Origin: Hasllibacter sp963833115 | GTDB taxonomy: Bacteria; Pseudomonadota; Alphaproteobacteria; Rhodobacterales; Rhodobacteraceae | Reading direction: 5' to 3' | Length of the DNA: 64,000 bases | Assembly (NCBI GenBank): GCA_963833115.1 | Contig: CAWHWS010000002.1 | Coordinates: forward strand, 1,550,001-1,614,000 | Part shown: positions 42,051 through 50,547 of the stretch, one piece after another | How positions within the stretch are numbered: the stretch's first letter is position 1 | How the letters are laid out: every line of letters begins with the position of its first letter | Position numbers and translations under genes: made by a program | The notes under the pieces: generated by a model | Told to the model about the DNA's origin: nothing | Database searches by the model: none | What the model saw: the letters and a program-made list of their open reading frames with translations, nothing else

Positions 42051-42788
42051 CTAATCGCCCGTGACAAGATTAACAAATCGACGGAGTTGAGCGCGTTCCC
42101 TGGGGTCCATGAACATTGCTTGAATAGCAAATGGTTGTCCCATCGGCGTACTCTTTCGCCCCGGATCGATATACTCTCCCACAATAGAAAGCGCTGGGTT
42201 CATTCGACGGAAGCTCCATCCGAACTCCTTCGCTAGGTTTGGCGCCATGATGCTATCTTCGGTTGCAAGCATTCGATCAGCCACTTTCGCAGCGTCCCTC
42301 CTAGGGTTAGCACCGTCAAAAACGATCGGATCAAACACCTCGTATAGTTTATGTGTTAACTGGACATGACTGAAAGGCCTACCCAAAACTTTTGCAACAG
42401 TCACCATACCTTCAATCTCAAGTTCGCCAATAGCTTCTAGAATTTCTACCTTCGTCGCCTCCGGAAATTTTTCGACTAGTGCCTTGTACTCGATGATATC
42501 CATATAACCGCTCTCGGAAATTCCGCTCATCCATCTACCAACAGTAGCAGAACTCTCAGAGAGTACGATTGAGTCTGTCGTTCGACTAACTGCTTCCTCT
42601 ACTGAATTTACGAGCTTTGATATTTCTTCCTGCCACAATTGCAGGTCAATTTCGCCTTTTGCGGGATGAGTCACGCTATATAGGGCTGCAAGCGGCCCAC
42701 CTACTACTGGAACGCCGGATAGTATGGCGTCGAGCATCTTACGACCCAACTCCCTCTTAGGAGACTTCTCTGGAACAGTAATTGGCAT
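42051..42788 (-). CDS. AT-rich orphan protein of unknown function
   Basis: I do not recognise this 245-residue protein. An N-terminal patch of small hydrophobic residues (SGVPVVGGPLAALYSVTHPAK, about 24-44) could touch a membrane or a protein partner. A helical, probably coiled-coil stretch (LWQEEISKLVNSVEEAVS) comes next. From about 100 on, repeated short helices such as KVEILEAIGELEIEGMVTVAK resemble winged-helix units. There is no signal peptide and no catalytic motif. A sampled line is 43% GC against about 75% nearby, with Lys/Asn/Ile codons rare elsewhere. The start is ATG 42788. It stands alone between ridA and the oligopeptide transporter operon and looks acquired. Confidence 0.6.
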   Translation of the reverse strand: MPITVPEKSPKRELGRKMLDAILSGVPVVGGPLAALYSVTHPAKGEIDLQLWQEEISKLVNSVEEAVSRTTDSIVLSESSATVGRWMSGISESGYMDIIEYKALVEKFPEATKVEILEAIGELEIEGMVTVAKVLGRPFSHVQLTHKLYEVFDPIVFDGANPRRDAAKVADRMLATEDSIMAPNLAKEFGWSFRRMNPALSIVGEYIDPGRKSTPMGQPFAIQAMFMDPRERAQLRRFVNLVTGD

Positions 42789-43074
42789 CTCTAAGCTCCT
42801 CGTCCCTGATTGGTATATAAAATGGGATAGACTGCCAGACTAATGGGTTGGGAGGATTGTCAGCTCGGCATGAGATCTAAGTATTTTCTTCTTTCGGATT
42901 CCACTGGAGCAATGGCTCCATGAATATGGACGTAGCGATCCTAAATGACGTGTCATGTTTCGTATGGGCATTCAACTTGGCCCTATAATACTGTGTCGCT
43001 CGCCCCGTGCAACTGGGAATAAAAGAGGCTTAACTAATGGACGCAGTTGTCAGGAAGCCGTGAGATAATATCTA
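42789..43074. other. AT-rich intergenic part of the 42-kb island
   Basis: The 286 nt upstream of the orphan gene are AT-rich up to about 43070 and include TATATA at 42814-42819, which may be the -10 box of the orphan gene, but no well-spaced -35 box is seen. No gene, tRNA or repeat marks the border with the GC-rich transporter operon. Confidence 0.4.
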
Positions 43075-44049
43075 CTACTCCACCCCCTCCATTTCCCCCG
43101 CCCGCCAACAAGCGACCCGCCCCGCCCCCTTCGCCTCCAGCACCGGCCGCTCCCGCCGGCACCGATCCACCGCCAGCGGGCAGCGGGGGTTGTAGGCGCA
43201 CCCGGACGGCGGGTCGATCGGGTCGGGGATCTCCCCCACCGGCGGCGGGACCTCCCGCCCGAACCCGTCCAGCTTCGGCGCCGCGTCCAGCAGCATCCGC
43301 GTATACGGATGCTGCGGCGCGCCGAACAGGTCCTCCGGCGCCGCCTCCTCCACCAGCCGCCCGAGATAGAGCACCCCGATCCGGTCCGCCATGTGCCGCA
43401 CCACCGTCAGGTCGTGGCTGATGAACACGTAGGTCAGCCCCAGCTCGTCCTTCAGGTCGCTCATCAGGTTCAGCACCTGCGCCTGCACGCTCACGTCCAG
43501 CGCGCTCGTCGGCTCGTCGCACACGATCAGCCGCGGCCCCGAGGCCAGCGCCCGCGCCACGCAGATGCGCTGCCGCTGCCCCCCCGAAAACTGGTGCGGG
43601 AATTTTTGCGCATCCTCCGCCGCCAGCCCCACCTGCTCCAGCAGTCGCTCGGCGACCCCGGCCGTGGCCTCTCCGCGCGCCGCCACCGGCTCCGCCACGA
43701 TGTCCCCCACCCGCCAGCGCGGGTTCAGGCTCGCATACGGGTCCTGGAAGATCATCTGCACGTCCGCCCGCACGTCCGCCGCCCGCGGCCCTGCGATGTC
43801 GGTCCCCGCGATCTCCACCGACCCCTCGGACGGGCGCAGCAGCCCCACCACCATCTTCCCGATGGTCGACTTGCCAGACCCGCTCTCGCCCACCAGCGCG
43901 TAGGTCGTCCGCTCCGCCACGTCGAAGCTGACCTCCGACACCGCCGTCAGCATTCGCTTCGGCAGCCGCTCGATCACCCGGTTGAGCCAGGGCTTCGAGA
44001 CGTCGAACACCCGGCTCAGCCCCCGCACGGAGACGAGCGGCGCGCTCAT
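43075..44049 (-). CDS. Oligopeptide ABC transporter ATP-binding protein (DppF/OppF type)
   Basis: The 324-residue ATPase has Walker A GESGSGKST, the Q-loop MIFQDPYASLNPR, the signature FSGGQRQRICVARAL and Walker B LIVCDEPTSALDV. The C-terminal oligopeptide_ABC extension has the Cys-rich PSGCAYNPRCPLAVDRCRRE that can hold a 4Fe-4S cluster. ATG 44049 is used because the family starts near SAPLVSVRGLSRVF; the frame is open slightly further upstream. Last gene of the operon, 75 nt after the DppD-type gene. Confidence 0.92.
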   Translation of the reverse strand: MSAPLVSVRGLSRVFDVSKPWLNRVIERLPKRMLTAVSEVSFDVAERTTYALVGESGSGKSTIGKMVVGLLRPSEGSVEIAGTDIAGPRAADVRADVQMIFQDPYASLNPRWRVGDIVAEPVAARGEATAGVAERLLEQVGLAAEDAQKFPHQFSGGQRQRICVARALASGPRLIVCDEPTSALDVSVQAQVLNLMSDLKDELGLTYVFISHDLTVVRHMADRIGVLYLGRLVEEAAPEDLFGAPQHPYTRMLLDAAPKLDGFGREVPPPVGEIPDPIDPPSGCAYNPRCPLAVDRCRRERPVLEAKGAGRVACWRAGEMEGVE

Positions 44050-44096
44050 GAGACGGCCCCGAACCGTGCGCACGCCATGCGCATGGCCCGTGCATC

Positions 44097-44118
44097 GGAT
44101 GTGCATGGGATGTGCATC
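44097..44118. repeat. Two tandem 11-bp repeats between the transporter ATPase genes
   Basis: GGATGTGCATG and GGATGTGCATC stand head to tail, with a further GTGCAT just upstream at 44090-44095. They lie in the 75-nt spacer between the DppD-type and DppF-type genes, the largest gap among the last four genes of this operon. No function is apparent. Confidence 0.4.
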
Positions 44119-44124
44119 ATGTTT

Positions 44125-45102
44125 TCATGCCGCATCGGCCGCCCCGACCGGAAACCAGCACGCCGCCCGCCCCCCGTCCGCCGCCAGCGTCGGTCCCGGC
44201 TCCGCGCGACATCGCGCCGCCGCCCGAGGGCACCGCGGATGGAACGCGCACCCCTCCGGCAACGCCCCCAGCCGCGGCATCGCGCCCGGTATCTGGTGCA
44301 GCCGCGCCCGCCCCGCCGACGCCGCCGGCGTCGCGCCCATCAACCCTTCGGTGTAAGGATGTCGTGGGTTCCCAAGCACTTCGCGCACCGGCCCCAGCTC
44401 CGCCAGCCGTCCTGCGTACATCACCGCGACCCGGTCCGCCGTCTCCGCGATCACGCCCATGTCGTGCGTCACCAGCATCACCGCCGTCCCCCTCTCGCGG
44501 CACAGCCGCCGCAGGAGCGCCGTGATCTGCGCCTGCACGGACACGTCGAGCGCCGTCGTCGGCTCGTCCGCGATCACCAGATCCGGCTCCGCGCACAGCG
44601 CCAGGGCGATCACCACCCTCTGCCGCATTCCGCCCGAGAACTCATGGGGATACGACCCGATCCGCTCCGCCGCGGAGGGTATCCCCACCTCCTCCAGCGC
44701 CGCCACCGCGCGCGCCCGGGCCTCCGATTGCGAGACGTCCAGATGCGTGCGCACCGTCTCCGCGATCTGCTCGCCGATGGGCAGGAGCGGGTTGAGCGAG
44801 GTCAGCGGGTCCTGGAACACCATCCCGATCCGCTTGCCCCGGATGCGCCGCATCGCGCCCGCTCCCGCGTCGTCGATCCGCTCCCCGCCGAGCAGCACCC
44901 GCCCCGACGCGATCCGCGCCGGCGGGTCGAGGAGGCCGATGACCGCGTTCCCCGTCATGGACTTGCCCGCCCCGGACTCGCCCACCACGCCCAGGATCTC
45001 CCCGGGAGCGATGGTCCAGGACACGCCGTCCACCGGCCGCACGATGCCGCCGCGGGTGGGTATCTCGACCGTGAGGTCCTGCAGCTCGAGGACCGGGATC
45101 AT
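44125..45102 (-). CDS. Oligopeptide ABC transporter ATP-binding protein (DppD/OppD type)
   Basis: The 325-residue ATPase has Walker A GESGAGKSM, the Q-loop MVFQDPLTSLNPL, the signature FSGGMRQRVVIALAL, Walker B LVIADEPTTALDV, and the C-terminal oligopeptide extension with ALPEGCAFHPRCPRAAARC. The Met after the Walker A Lys-Ser is common in OppD proteins. The start is ATG 45102, overlapping the DppC-type stop by 4 nt. It pairs with the DppF-type ATPase downstream. Confidence 0.92.
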   Translation of the reverse strand: MIPVLELQDLTVEIPTRGGIVRPVDGVSWTIAPGEILGVVGESGAGKSMTGNAVIGLLDPPARIASGRVLLGGERIDDAGAGAMRRIRGKRIGMVFQDPLTSLNPLLPIGEQIAETVRTHLDVSQSEARARAVAALEEVGIPSAAERIGSYPHEFSGGMRQRVVIALALCAEPDLVIADEPTTALDVSVQAQITALLRRLCRERGTAVMLVTHDMGVIAETADRVAVMYAGRLAELGPVREVLGNPRHPYTEGLMGATPAASAGRARLHQIPGAMPRLGALPEGCAFHPRCPRAAARCRAEPGPTLAADGGRAACWFPVGAADAA

Positions 45103-46073
45103 CGCAGCCGCGGGTTCAGCGCGTCGCGCAGCCAGTCGCCCAGCAGGTTCACCGCCAGGGCCAGCGCCAGGAGGGTGAGGGCGGGGAACAGCAGGATCCA
45201 CCACTCGCCGGAGAACAGGAATCCCTGCCCGATGCGTATCAGCGTGCCGAGCGACGGCTGCGTGGGCGGCGCGCCGACGCCGAGGAAGCTGAGCGTCGCC
45301 TCCGCGATGATGGCGAGCGCAAGGGAGATCGTCGCGATCACGAGGACTGGCGACAGGACGTTGGGCAGGATGTGGCGCAGCATGATCGCCGGCCCCGTGC
45401 GCCCGATAAGGCGCGCGGCCGCGACGTAGTCCTTGTTCGCCTCGACCATCGCCGCCCCGCGCACGACGCGCGCGAACTGTACCCAGTCGCCCAGGCCGAT
45501 GGCGAGGATCAGGACCCAGATCGCCATCTGGTCGCGGTACTCGACCGGCGTGAACCCCTTGGCGATGCCGAAGACCAGCATCGCGACCAGGATCGACGGG
45601 AAGGTGAGCTGCACGTCCGCCACCCGCATGATCACGGTGCCGGTCCAGCCGCCCGCGTAGCCCGCGATCAGGCCCAGCGTGACGCCCAGCACCATGGCGA
45701 AGGCCACGGCCGCGACGCCCACGAAGAGCGACACGCGCATCCCGTGGAGGATGGTGGAGAACACGTCGCGCCCCTGGTCGTCCGTGCCGAGCCAGAACAC
45801 CTCGCCGGTGAAGGCGTTGGGCTCCATCGGGCGCGAGAACCCGTTCATCAGGTCGAGCGTGGCGGGGTCGAACGGGTCGTGCGGCGCGACCCAGGGGGCG
45901 AGGAGGGCCGACAGCACCAGGAGCGCCACCACCGCGGCCGAGATCATCGCCGTGGGCGAGCGGCGGAAGGCGTAGGCGAGGTCGCTGTCCCAGGCGCCGC
46001 GCAGGCGCCCCGGGGCGGCGACCGCCTCGCGGGCGGCCAGGTCGGCGCGCGCCTGATCGGGCAGGTCGGTCAC
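45099..46073 (-). CDS. Oligopeptide ABC transporter permease (DppC type)
   Basis: The 324-residue membrane protein has a soluble N-terminus (to about 40) and a first helix near 42-60. Next comes a periplasmic loop with FWLGTDDQGRDVFSTILHG, which is the DppC/OppC signature, and five more helices. The EAA loop ARLIGRTGPAIMLRHILPNVL is near 220-240. The start is GTG 46073, overlapping the DppB-type stop by 4 nt. Confidence 0.92.
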   Translation of the reverse strand: MTDLPDQARADLAAREAVAAPGRLRGAWDSDLAYAFRRSPTAMISAAVVALLVLSALLAPWVAPHDPFDPATLDLMNGFSRPMEPNAFTGEVFWLGTDDQGRDVFSTILHGMRVSLFVGVAAVAFAMVLGVTLGLIAGYAGGWTGTVIMRVADVQLTFPSILVAMLVFGIAKGFTPVEYRDQMAIWVLILAIGLGDWVQFARVVRGAAMVEANKDYVAAARLIGRTGPAIMLRHILPNVLSPVLVIATISLALAIIAEATLSFLGVGAPPTQPSLGTLIRIGQGFLFSGEWWILLFPALTLLALALAVNLLGDWLRDALNPRLR

Positions 46074-47047
46074 GCGGCGCGCCCGTCGATCCGCAGGCGC
46101 GGGTCGACCATCACGTAGAGGACGTCGACGATCAGGTTGATGGCGACGAACATCACCGAGATCAGCATCAGGTAGGCGGCCATCACCGGGATGTCGACGA
46201 ACTGCACGGCGTTGATGAAGAGGAGGCCGACGCCCGGCCACTGGAACACCGTCTCGGTGATGATGGCGAAGGCGATGATCGAGCCGAGCTGCAGCCCCGT
46301 GACCGTGATCACCGGGACCATCGTGTTGCGCAGCGCGTGCCGGAAGTTGACCGACCGCTCGCGGAGCCCCCGGGCTCTGGCGAAGCGGATGTAGTCCTGT
46401 CGCAGGACCTCCAGCATCTCGGAGCGCACCAGCCGCATGATCAGGGTCATCTGGTAGAGGCCAAGCGTGATCGACGGCAGGATCAGGGCCTTGAGCCCGC
46501 TCTCGGTCAGGAAGCCGGTCGTCCAGCCGCCCAGGCGCACGGTGTCGCCGCGCCCGAAGGAGGGCAGCCAGCCGAGCTCCACGGAGAACAGCCATATCAA
46601 CAGGATGCCGATCAGGAAGGTCGGCAGGCTGACCCCGATCAGCGAGGCGGACATGACGACCGACGAGAGTGCGCCGCCCCGGCGGATCGCCGTCAGGACC
46701 CCGAGGCCGACGCCGAAGGAGATCGCGAGGAACCCCGAGACGGCGGCGAGCTCCAGCGTGGCGGGCGCGCGCTCGAGGAGGATGTCGGCGACGGGCCGCG
46801 ACTGCCGGTAGGAGATGCCGAAGTCGCCCTGCGCCGCGCGGGCGAGGAAGCGCGCGTACTGCACCGGGAAGGGATCGTTGAGGCCGAGCGACTCGCGCAG
46901 GCGCTCCACGTCCTCGATGGTGCGCTCCTGGCCGAGGAGGTTCTCGACCGGGTCGCCGACGAAGCGGAACATGGAGAACGCGACCAGCCCGACGGCCAGC
47001 AGCACGATCACCGATTGCAGGGCGCGCCGTATGATGAAGGCCAGCAT
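46070..47047 (-). CDS. Oligopeptide ABC transporter permease (DppB type)
   Basis: The 325-residue membrane protein begins with the DppB-type MLAFIIRRALQSVIVLLAVG helix. It has the periplasmic GLNDPFPVQYARFL and GDFGISYRQSRPV, and the EAA loop ARARGLRERSVNFRHALRN. The family moves di- and oligopeptides, nickel or glutathione-like compounds. It is preceded by the intact binding protein gene, 76 nt upstream. Confidence 0.92.
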   Translation of the reverse strand: MLAFIIRRALQSVIVLLAVGLVAFSMFRFVGDPVENLLGQERTIEDVERLRESLGLNDPFPVQYARFLARAAQGDFGISYRQSRPVADILLERAPATLELAAVSGFLAISFGVGLGVLTAIRRGGALSSVVMSASLIGVSLPTFLIGILLIWLFSVELGWLPSFGRGDTVRLGGWTTGFLTESGLKALILPSITLGLYQMTLIMRLVRSEMLEVLRQDYIRFARARGLRERSVNFRHALRNTMVPVITVTGLQLGSIIAFAIITETVFQWPGVGLLFINAVQFVDIPVMAAYLMLISVMFVAINLIVDVLYVMVDPRLRIDGRAA

Positions 47048-47123
47048 GGGCGGAGCGTGGGCGCCGGGGGCGGGGGGGTCAAGCGCGCATCGCGCCGCCC
47101 GGGCCGGCCCCGGCGCGGCCCGC

Positions 47124-48677
47124 TCACTCCATGCTCGCCCAGCGCAGGACCAGGAAGTTGTCCGGCCGCTGCACCACCTCCACCCCGTCCCGCACGCCCC
47201 AGATCAGGGGCTCGACGTAGAGCGGCACGTAGGCGACCTCGTCCTGCAGGATGCCGGCGGCCTCGTCGAGCATGGCCTGGCGCGCGCCCTCGTCGAGCTC
47301 GGACTGGATCATCGGCAGGAGCTCGTCGACCCGCGCGCTGGAGTAGTCACCGAAGTTCCAGGTGCCCAGGTCGCCCTCGGGCGTGGCCGCGAGGAAGCGC
47401 AGCGGATGCTCGGCGTCGAAGGTGCCGGGCGACCAGCCCAGGAGGTACATGTCGAAATCGCCCTCCCGCAGGCGGTCGAAGTACTGCGAGACGGGCATCG
47501 CCTCGAGCTGCGCGTCCATGCCGGCGCGGGCGAGCATCGCGACGATCGCCTGGCACACGCTCTCGTCGGCGATGTAGCGGTCGTTGGGGCATTTGAGGCC
47601 GAAGGAGAACCCGTCCGGGTAGCCCGCCTCGGCCAGGAGGGCGGCGGCGGCCTCGGGGTCGTGGGCCGGGCGGGCGGCGAGGGCGGGCGCGTAGCCGCGC
47701 ATCGCGGGGCTCACGAGCTGCGAGGCCTCCTCGGCGGAGCCGCGCATGATCTGGCTCAGGATCGCGGGCACGTTCACCGCCTCCGCGACCGCTTCCCGCA
47801 CGCGCACGTCGCGGAACGGGTTGGGGCCCTGGCCACCGTAGCGGAGGGACTCGGCCCGGTGCGGGAAGCCGAGCATGATGACGCGCGCCTCGATCCCGCG
47901 GATCACCTCCACGTCCGGCGCGGCGTCGAGGCGGTCGGCGTCCTGGACCGGCACCGGGTCGATCAGGTCGACGTCCCCCGACAGGAGCGCGGCGACCGCC
48001 GTGGACGGGTTCTGGATCGGGGTCACGACGACGCGCGCGAGGTTGCCGCGGTCCTCGCCCCACCATCCGTCGAACGGCTCCAGCACGGTGCGCAGGTCCG
48101 GCTGCCGCTCCACCAGGCGGTAGGGGCCGGTGCCGTTGGCGTTGAGGGTGGCGAAGGTCTCGCCGTCCCGGACCGGGCGCTCCGCCCCGTTCGCGGCCGC
48201 CCAGCCCGCGTCCATGATCATCCAGTTGGCGATGGAATCGGGGAAGATCGGGTTCGGCGCGGTGGTCAGGACGTCGACGGTGAACTGGTCCACCTTCTCC
48301 ATCCGCTCGACCGGGGCGAACCAGGACGCGGTGTCGGCGGTCTCCGAGGAGGCGCGCTCGTAGGAGAAGATCACGTCGTCCGCGTCGAACGCCTCGCCGC
48401 CCTGGAAGGTCACGCCCTGCCGCAGCGTGAACCGCCAGCCGGCGCCGTCCGGCAGCGCCTCCCAGGCGGTCGCGAGGGAGGGCTCGATCGTCATGTCGCG
48501 GCCGCGGCGCACCAGGCCCTCGTAGACGTTGCCCAGGAAGCCGAGCACCGGCGCCGCGTTCACCGCGTGCGGGTCCATCGTCTGCGGATCGGTGCGGGGC
48601 GCCCAGCGCAGCTCCTGCGCGGCGGCGGGGGCGGCGATGGCCGCGAGGAGGGCGGCGGCGGCGAGCGGTCGGGTCAT
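47124..48677 (-). CDS. Oligopeptide ABC transporter substrate-binding protein, intact copy
   Basis: The 517-residue family 5 binding protein has a signal peptide (about 1-20, AAA-Q) and starts LRWAPRTDPQTMDPHAVN. It keeps the typical FTLRQGVTFQGGEAFDADDV (about 83-102), the hinge region and the DEVAYVPLY end. It resembles DppA-like proteins of unknown ligand. The start ATG 48677 is set by the signal peptide. It is closely related to the frameshifted gene upstream (same length and motifs), so the operon carries two binding proteins for one permease. Confidence 0.9.
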   Translation of the reverse strand: MTRPLAAAALLAAIAAPAAAQELRWAPRTDPQTMDPHAVNAAPVLGFLGNVYEGLVRRGRDMTIEPSLATAWEALPDGAGWRFTLRQGVTFQGGEAFDADDVIFSYERASSETADTASWFAPVERMEKVDQFTVDVLTTAPNPIFPDSIANWMIMDAGWAAANGAERPVRDGETFATLNANGTGPYRLVERQPDLRTVLEPFDGWWGEDRGNLARVVVTPIQNPSTAVAALLSGDVDLIDPVPVQDADRLDAAPDVEVIRGIEARVIMLGFPHRAESLRYGGQGPNPFRDVRVREAVAEAVNVPAILSQIMRGSAEEASQLVSPAMRGYAPALAARPAHDPEAAAALLAEAGYPDGFSFGLKCPNDRYIADESVCQAIVAMLARAGMDAQLEAMPVSQYFDRLREGDFDMYLLGWSPGTFDAEHPLRFLAATPEGDLGTWNFGDYSSARVDELLPMIQSELDEGARQAMLDEAAGILQDEVAYVPLYVEPLIWGVRDGVEVVQRPDNFLVLRWASME

Positions 48678-48797
48678 GGCGGTCCCGGGGTCCTGCGCCG
48701 CGCGGAGGGTGCCGGCGGCGCAGGGGATCGCGATGGGGCCCCCGTGACAACCCGCCGCAGCGCGGCCGGCGGTCACGGAGGCGTGAGGCCCGGCCGG

Positions 48798-50379
48798 TCA
48801 GTTGGCCGAGAAGTACTTGATCTTCGGCTGGTCCTCGACCGAGACGTCGCTGTCGAAGGCGGCGGAGTAGCCCCAGTTCAGCACCTGGTTGTGCAGCGGC
48901 AGGTAGAGGACCTCGTCCTGCACGGTGGACCAGATCTCGGCGATGGAGGCGTCGCGCGCCTCGAGGTCGGTCTCCGAGGCCAGCGCCTCGATCGCCATGT
49001 CGAGATCGGCGTTCGAGTACCCGGTCGCGTTCCACGAGCCGCGGCTGTCGTCGCGGGTGTGGACGAGGAAGTTGAACACGTATTCCGAGTCGAAGGTCGG
49101 CACGCCCCAGCCCAGCATGAAGAAGTCGGTCCCGCCGCCGGTGATGAGGGGGAAGTGCTGCGCCTTGGACTTCGCGTCGAGGTTCACCGTGATCCCCGCG
49201 CGCCCGAGCATCCCGACGACCGCCTGGCAGATCGGCTCGTCGTTGATGTAGCGGTCGTTGGGGCAGTCGAGGCGGATGGTGAACCCGTCCGGGTAGCCCG
49301 CCTCGGCGAGGAGGGCGCGCGCGCCCTCGGGGTCGGCGGCGCGCACCTCGTCCAGGGCCTCGGTCCAGCCGTTGACGAAGGGCGGCATGATAACGCCGGT
49401 GGGCGCGGACTGCCCGCGCATCACGACCTGCTGGATCGCCGCGCGGTCGATGGCCATGTCCATGGCCCGGCGCACGCGCACGTCCGCGAGCGGGTTGGCG
49501 CCGTCCACGTCGTCGGCCTCGATGTCGTCCGCGCCGACGTTCATGCCGAGGAAGATCGTGCGGTTCTGGTCGGTCGTCTTGACCGAGAGGCCATCGGCGC
49601 CCGCGACGCGGTCGAGGTCCTGGACCGGCACGTCCTGGATGAAGTCGACCTCGCCCGAGAGGAGGGCCGCGACGCGGGTGGCGGCGTTCTGGATCGGCGT
49701 GAACTCGACGCGGGTGGCGCCGAGGGGGAACTCGCCGATGCCCCAGTAGTCGGGGTTCGCCTCCAGCACGGTGCGCACGTCGGGCTCGCGCGAGACGAGC
49801 GTGTAGGCGCCGGTGCCGTTGGCCTCGCGCGTGGCGTAGGTGCTCTCGCCCTCGTTGTAGTTCTGCACCTCGGTCACGCCGTTCGCCTCGGCCCAGCCCG
49901 AATCCATCATCATCAGGTTGGTGAGGTTCGCCGGCAGGATCGGGTTCGGCCCGTCGGTGACGAACTCGACCGTGGTCTCGTCGACGATGCGGACCTCGAC
50001 GACGGAGTTCAGCAGCTCCTTGTAGGACGAGTTCTCCGATTGCGCCCGGCCGATGGAGAACGCCACGTCCTCGGCGGTGAAGGCCTCGCCGCCGTGGAAC
50101 GTGACCCCCGGCCGCAGGGAGAAGGTCCAGACGTTGGGGTCCTCCTCGGAGACGGACCAGTCGGTCGCGAGCGCGGGCTCGAGCTCGCCGGCGTTGTCCC
50201 GCACGATCAGGGGCTCGTAGATTCTGATGGCTGAGCGTCGAGGTCGGGCCCTCGTTCTGCGCGTGCGGATCGAGGGTGAGGGCGTCGCCCGCGCGGGCCC
50301 AGCGCAGGGTCTCGGCGGAGGCGGCGGTGCTGCTCAGGAGCGCGGCGGCGAGGCCGGCGGCGAAGGTGGTCCGGGTCAT
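48798..50379 (-). pseudogene. Oligopeptide ABC transporter substrate-binding protein broken by one inserted base
   Basis: From ATG 50379 the protein begins with a signal peptide (ending SASA-E) and LRWARAGDALTLDPHAQNEGPTSTLSHQ. The frame then breaks near 50222. The next frame continues at once with IYEPLIVRDNAGELEPALATDW and runs intact to the stop at 48798 (end KIKYFSAN). Removing one T from the pair at 50222-50223 restores a full family 5 binding protein of about 526 residues. The rest of the gene has no lesion, so the change is recent, phase-variable, or a sequencing error. It is the first gene of the transporter operon. Confidence 0.8.
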
Positions 50380-50547
50380 GAATGGTCTCCCTCATGTTTG
50401 GGGCCCGCACGATGGGCGGGGCCGGGGGGCGGCGCAAGGCGGGGCGGCCCCATGCGGCGGGCACGGGCCGCCCGCTGGACAAGGACGGTGCATCGCGGGC
50501 CATATCGGACCGCCGGGCCCGTGGCCCCGGGGCCGGGGAGGGACGTG

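Noticed and set aside
42814..42838. Promoter TATATA with a TGCCAG-derived -35 box for the 42051-42788 gene
   Set aside because: The spacer would be only 13 bp, too short for a sigma-70 promoter, so only the TATATA is mentioned.
46815..50234. An 1139-codon plus-strand frame over both oligopeptide-binding protein genes
   Set aside because: It is the antisense of two recognisable family 5 binding proteins and has no motif of its own.
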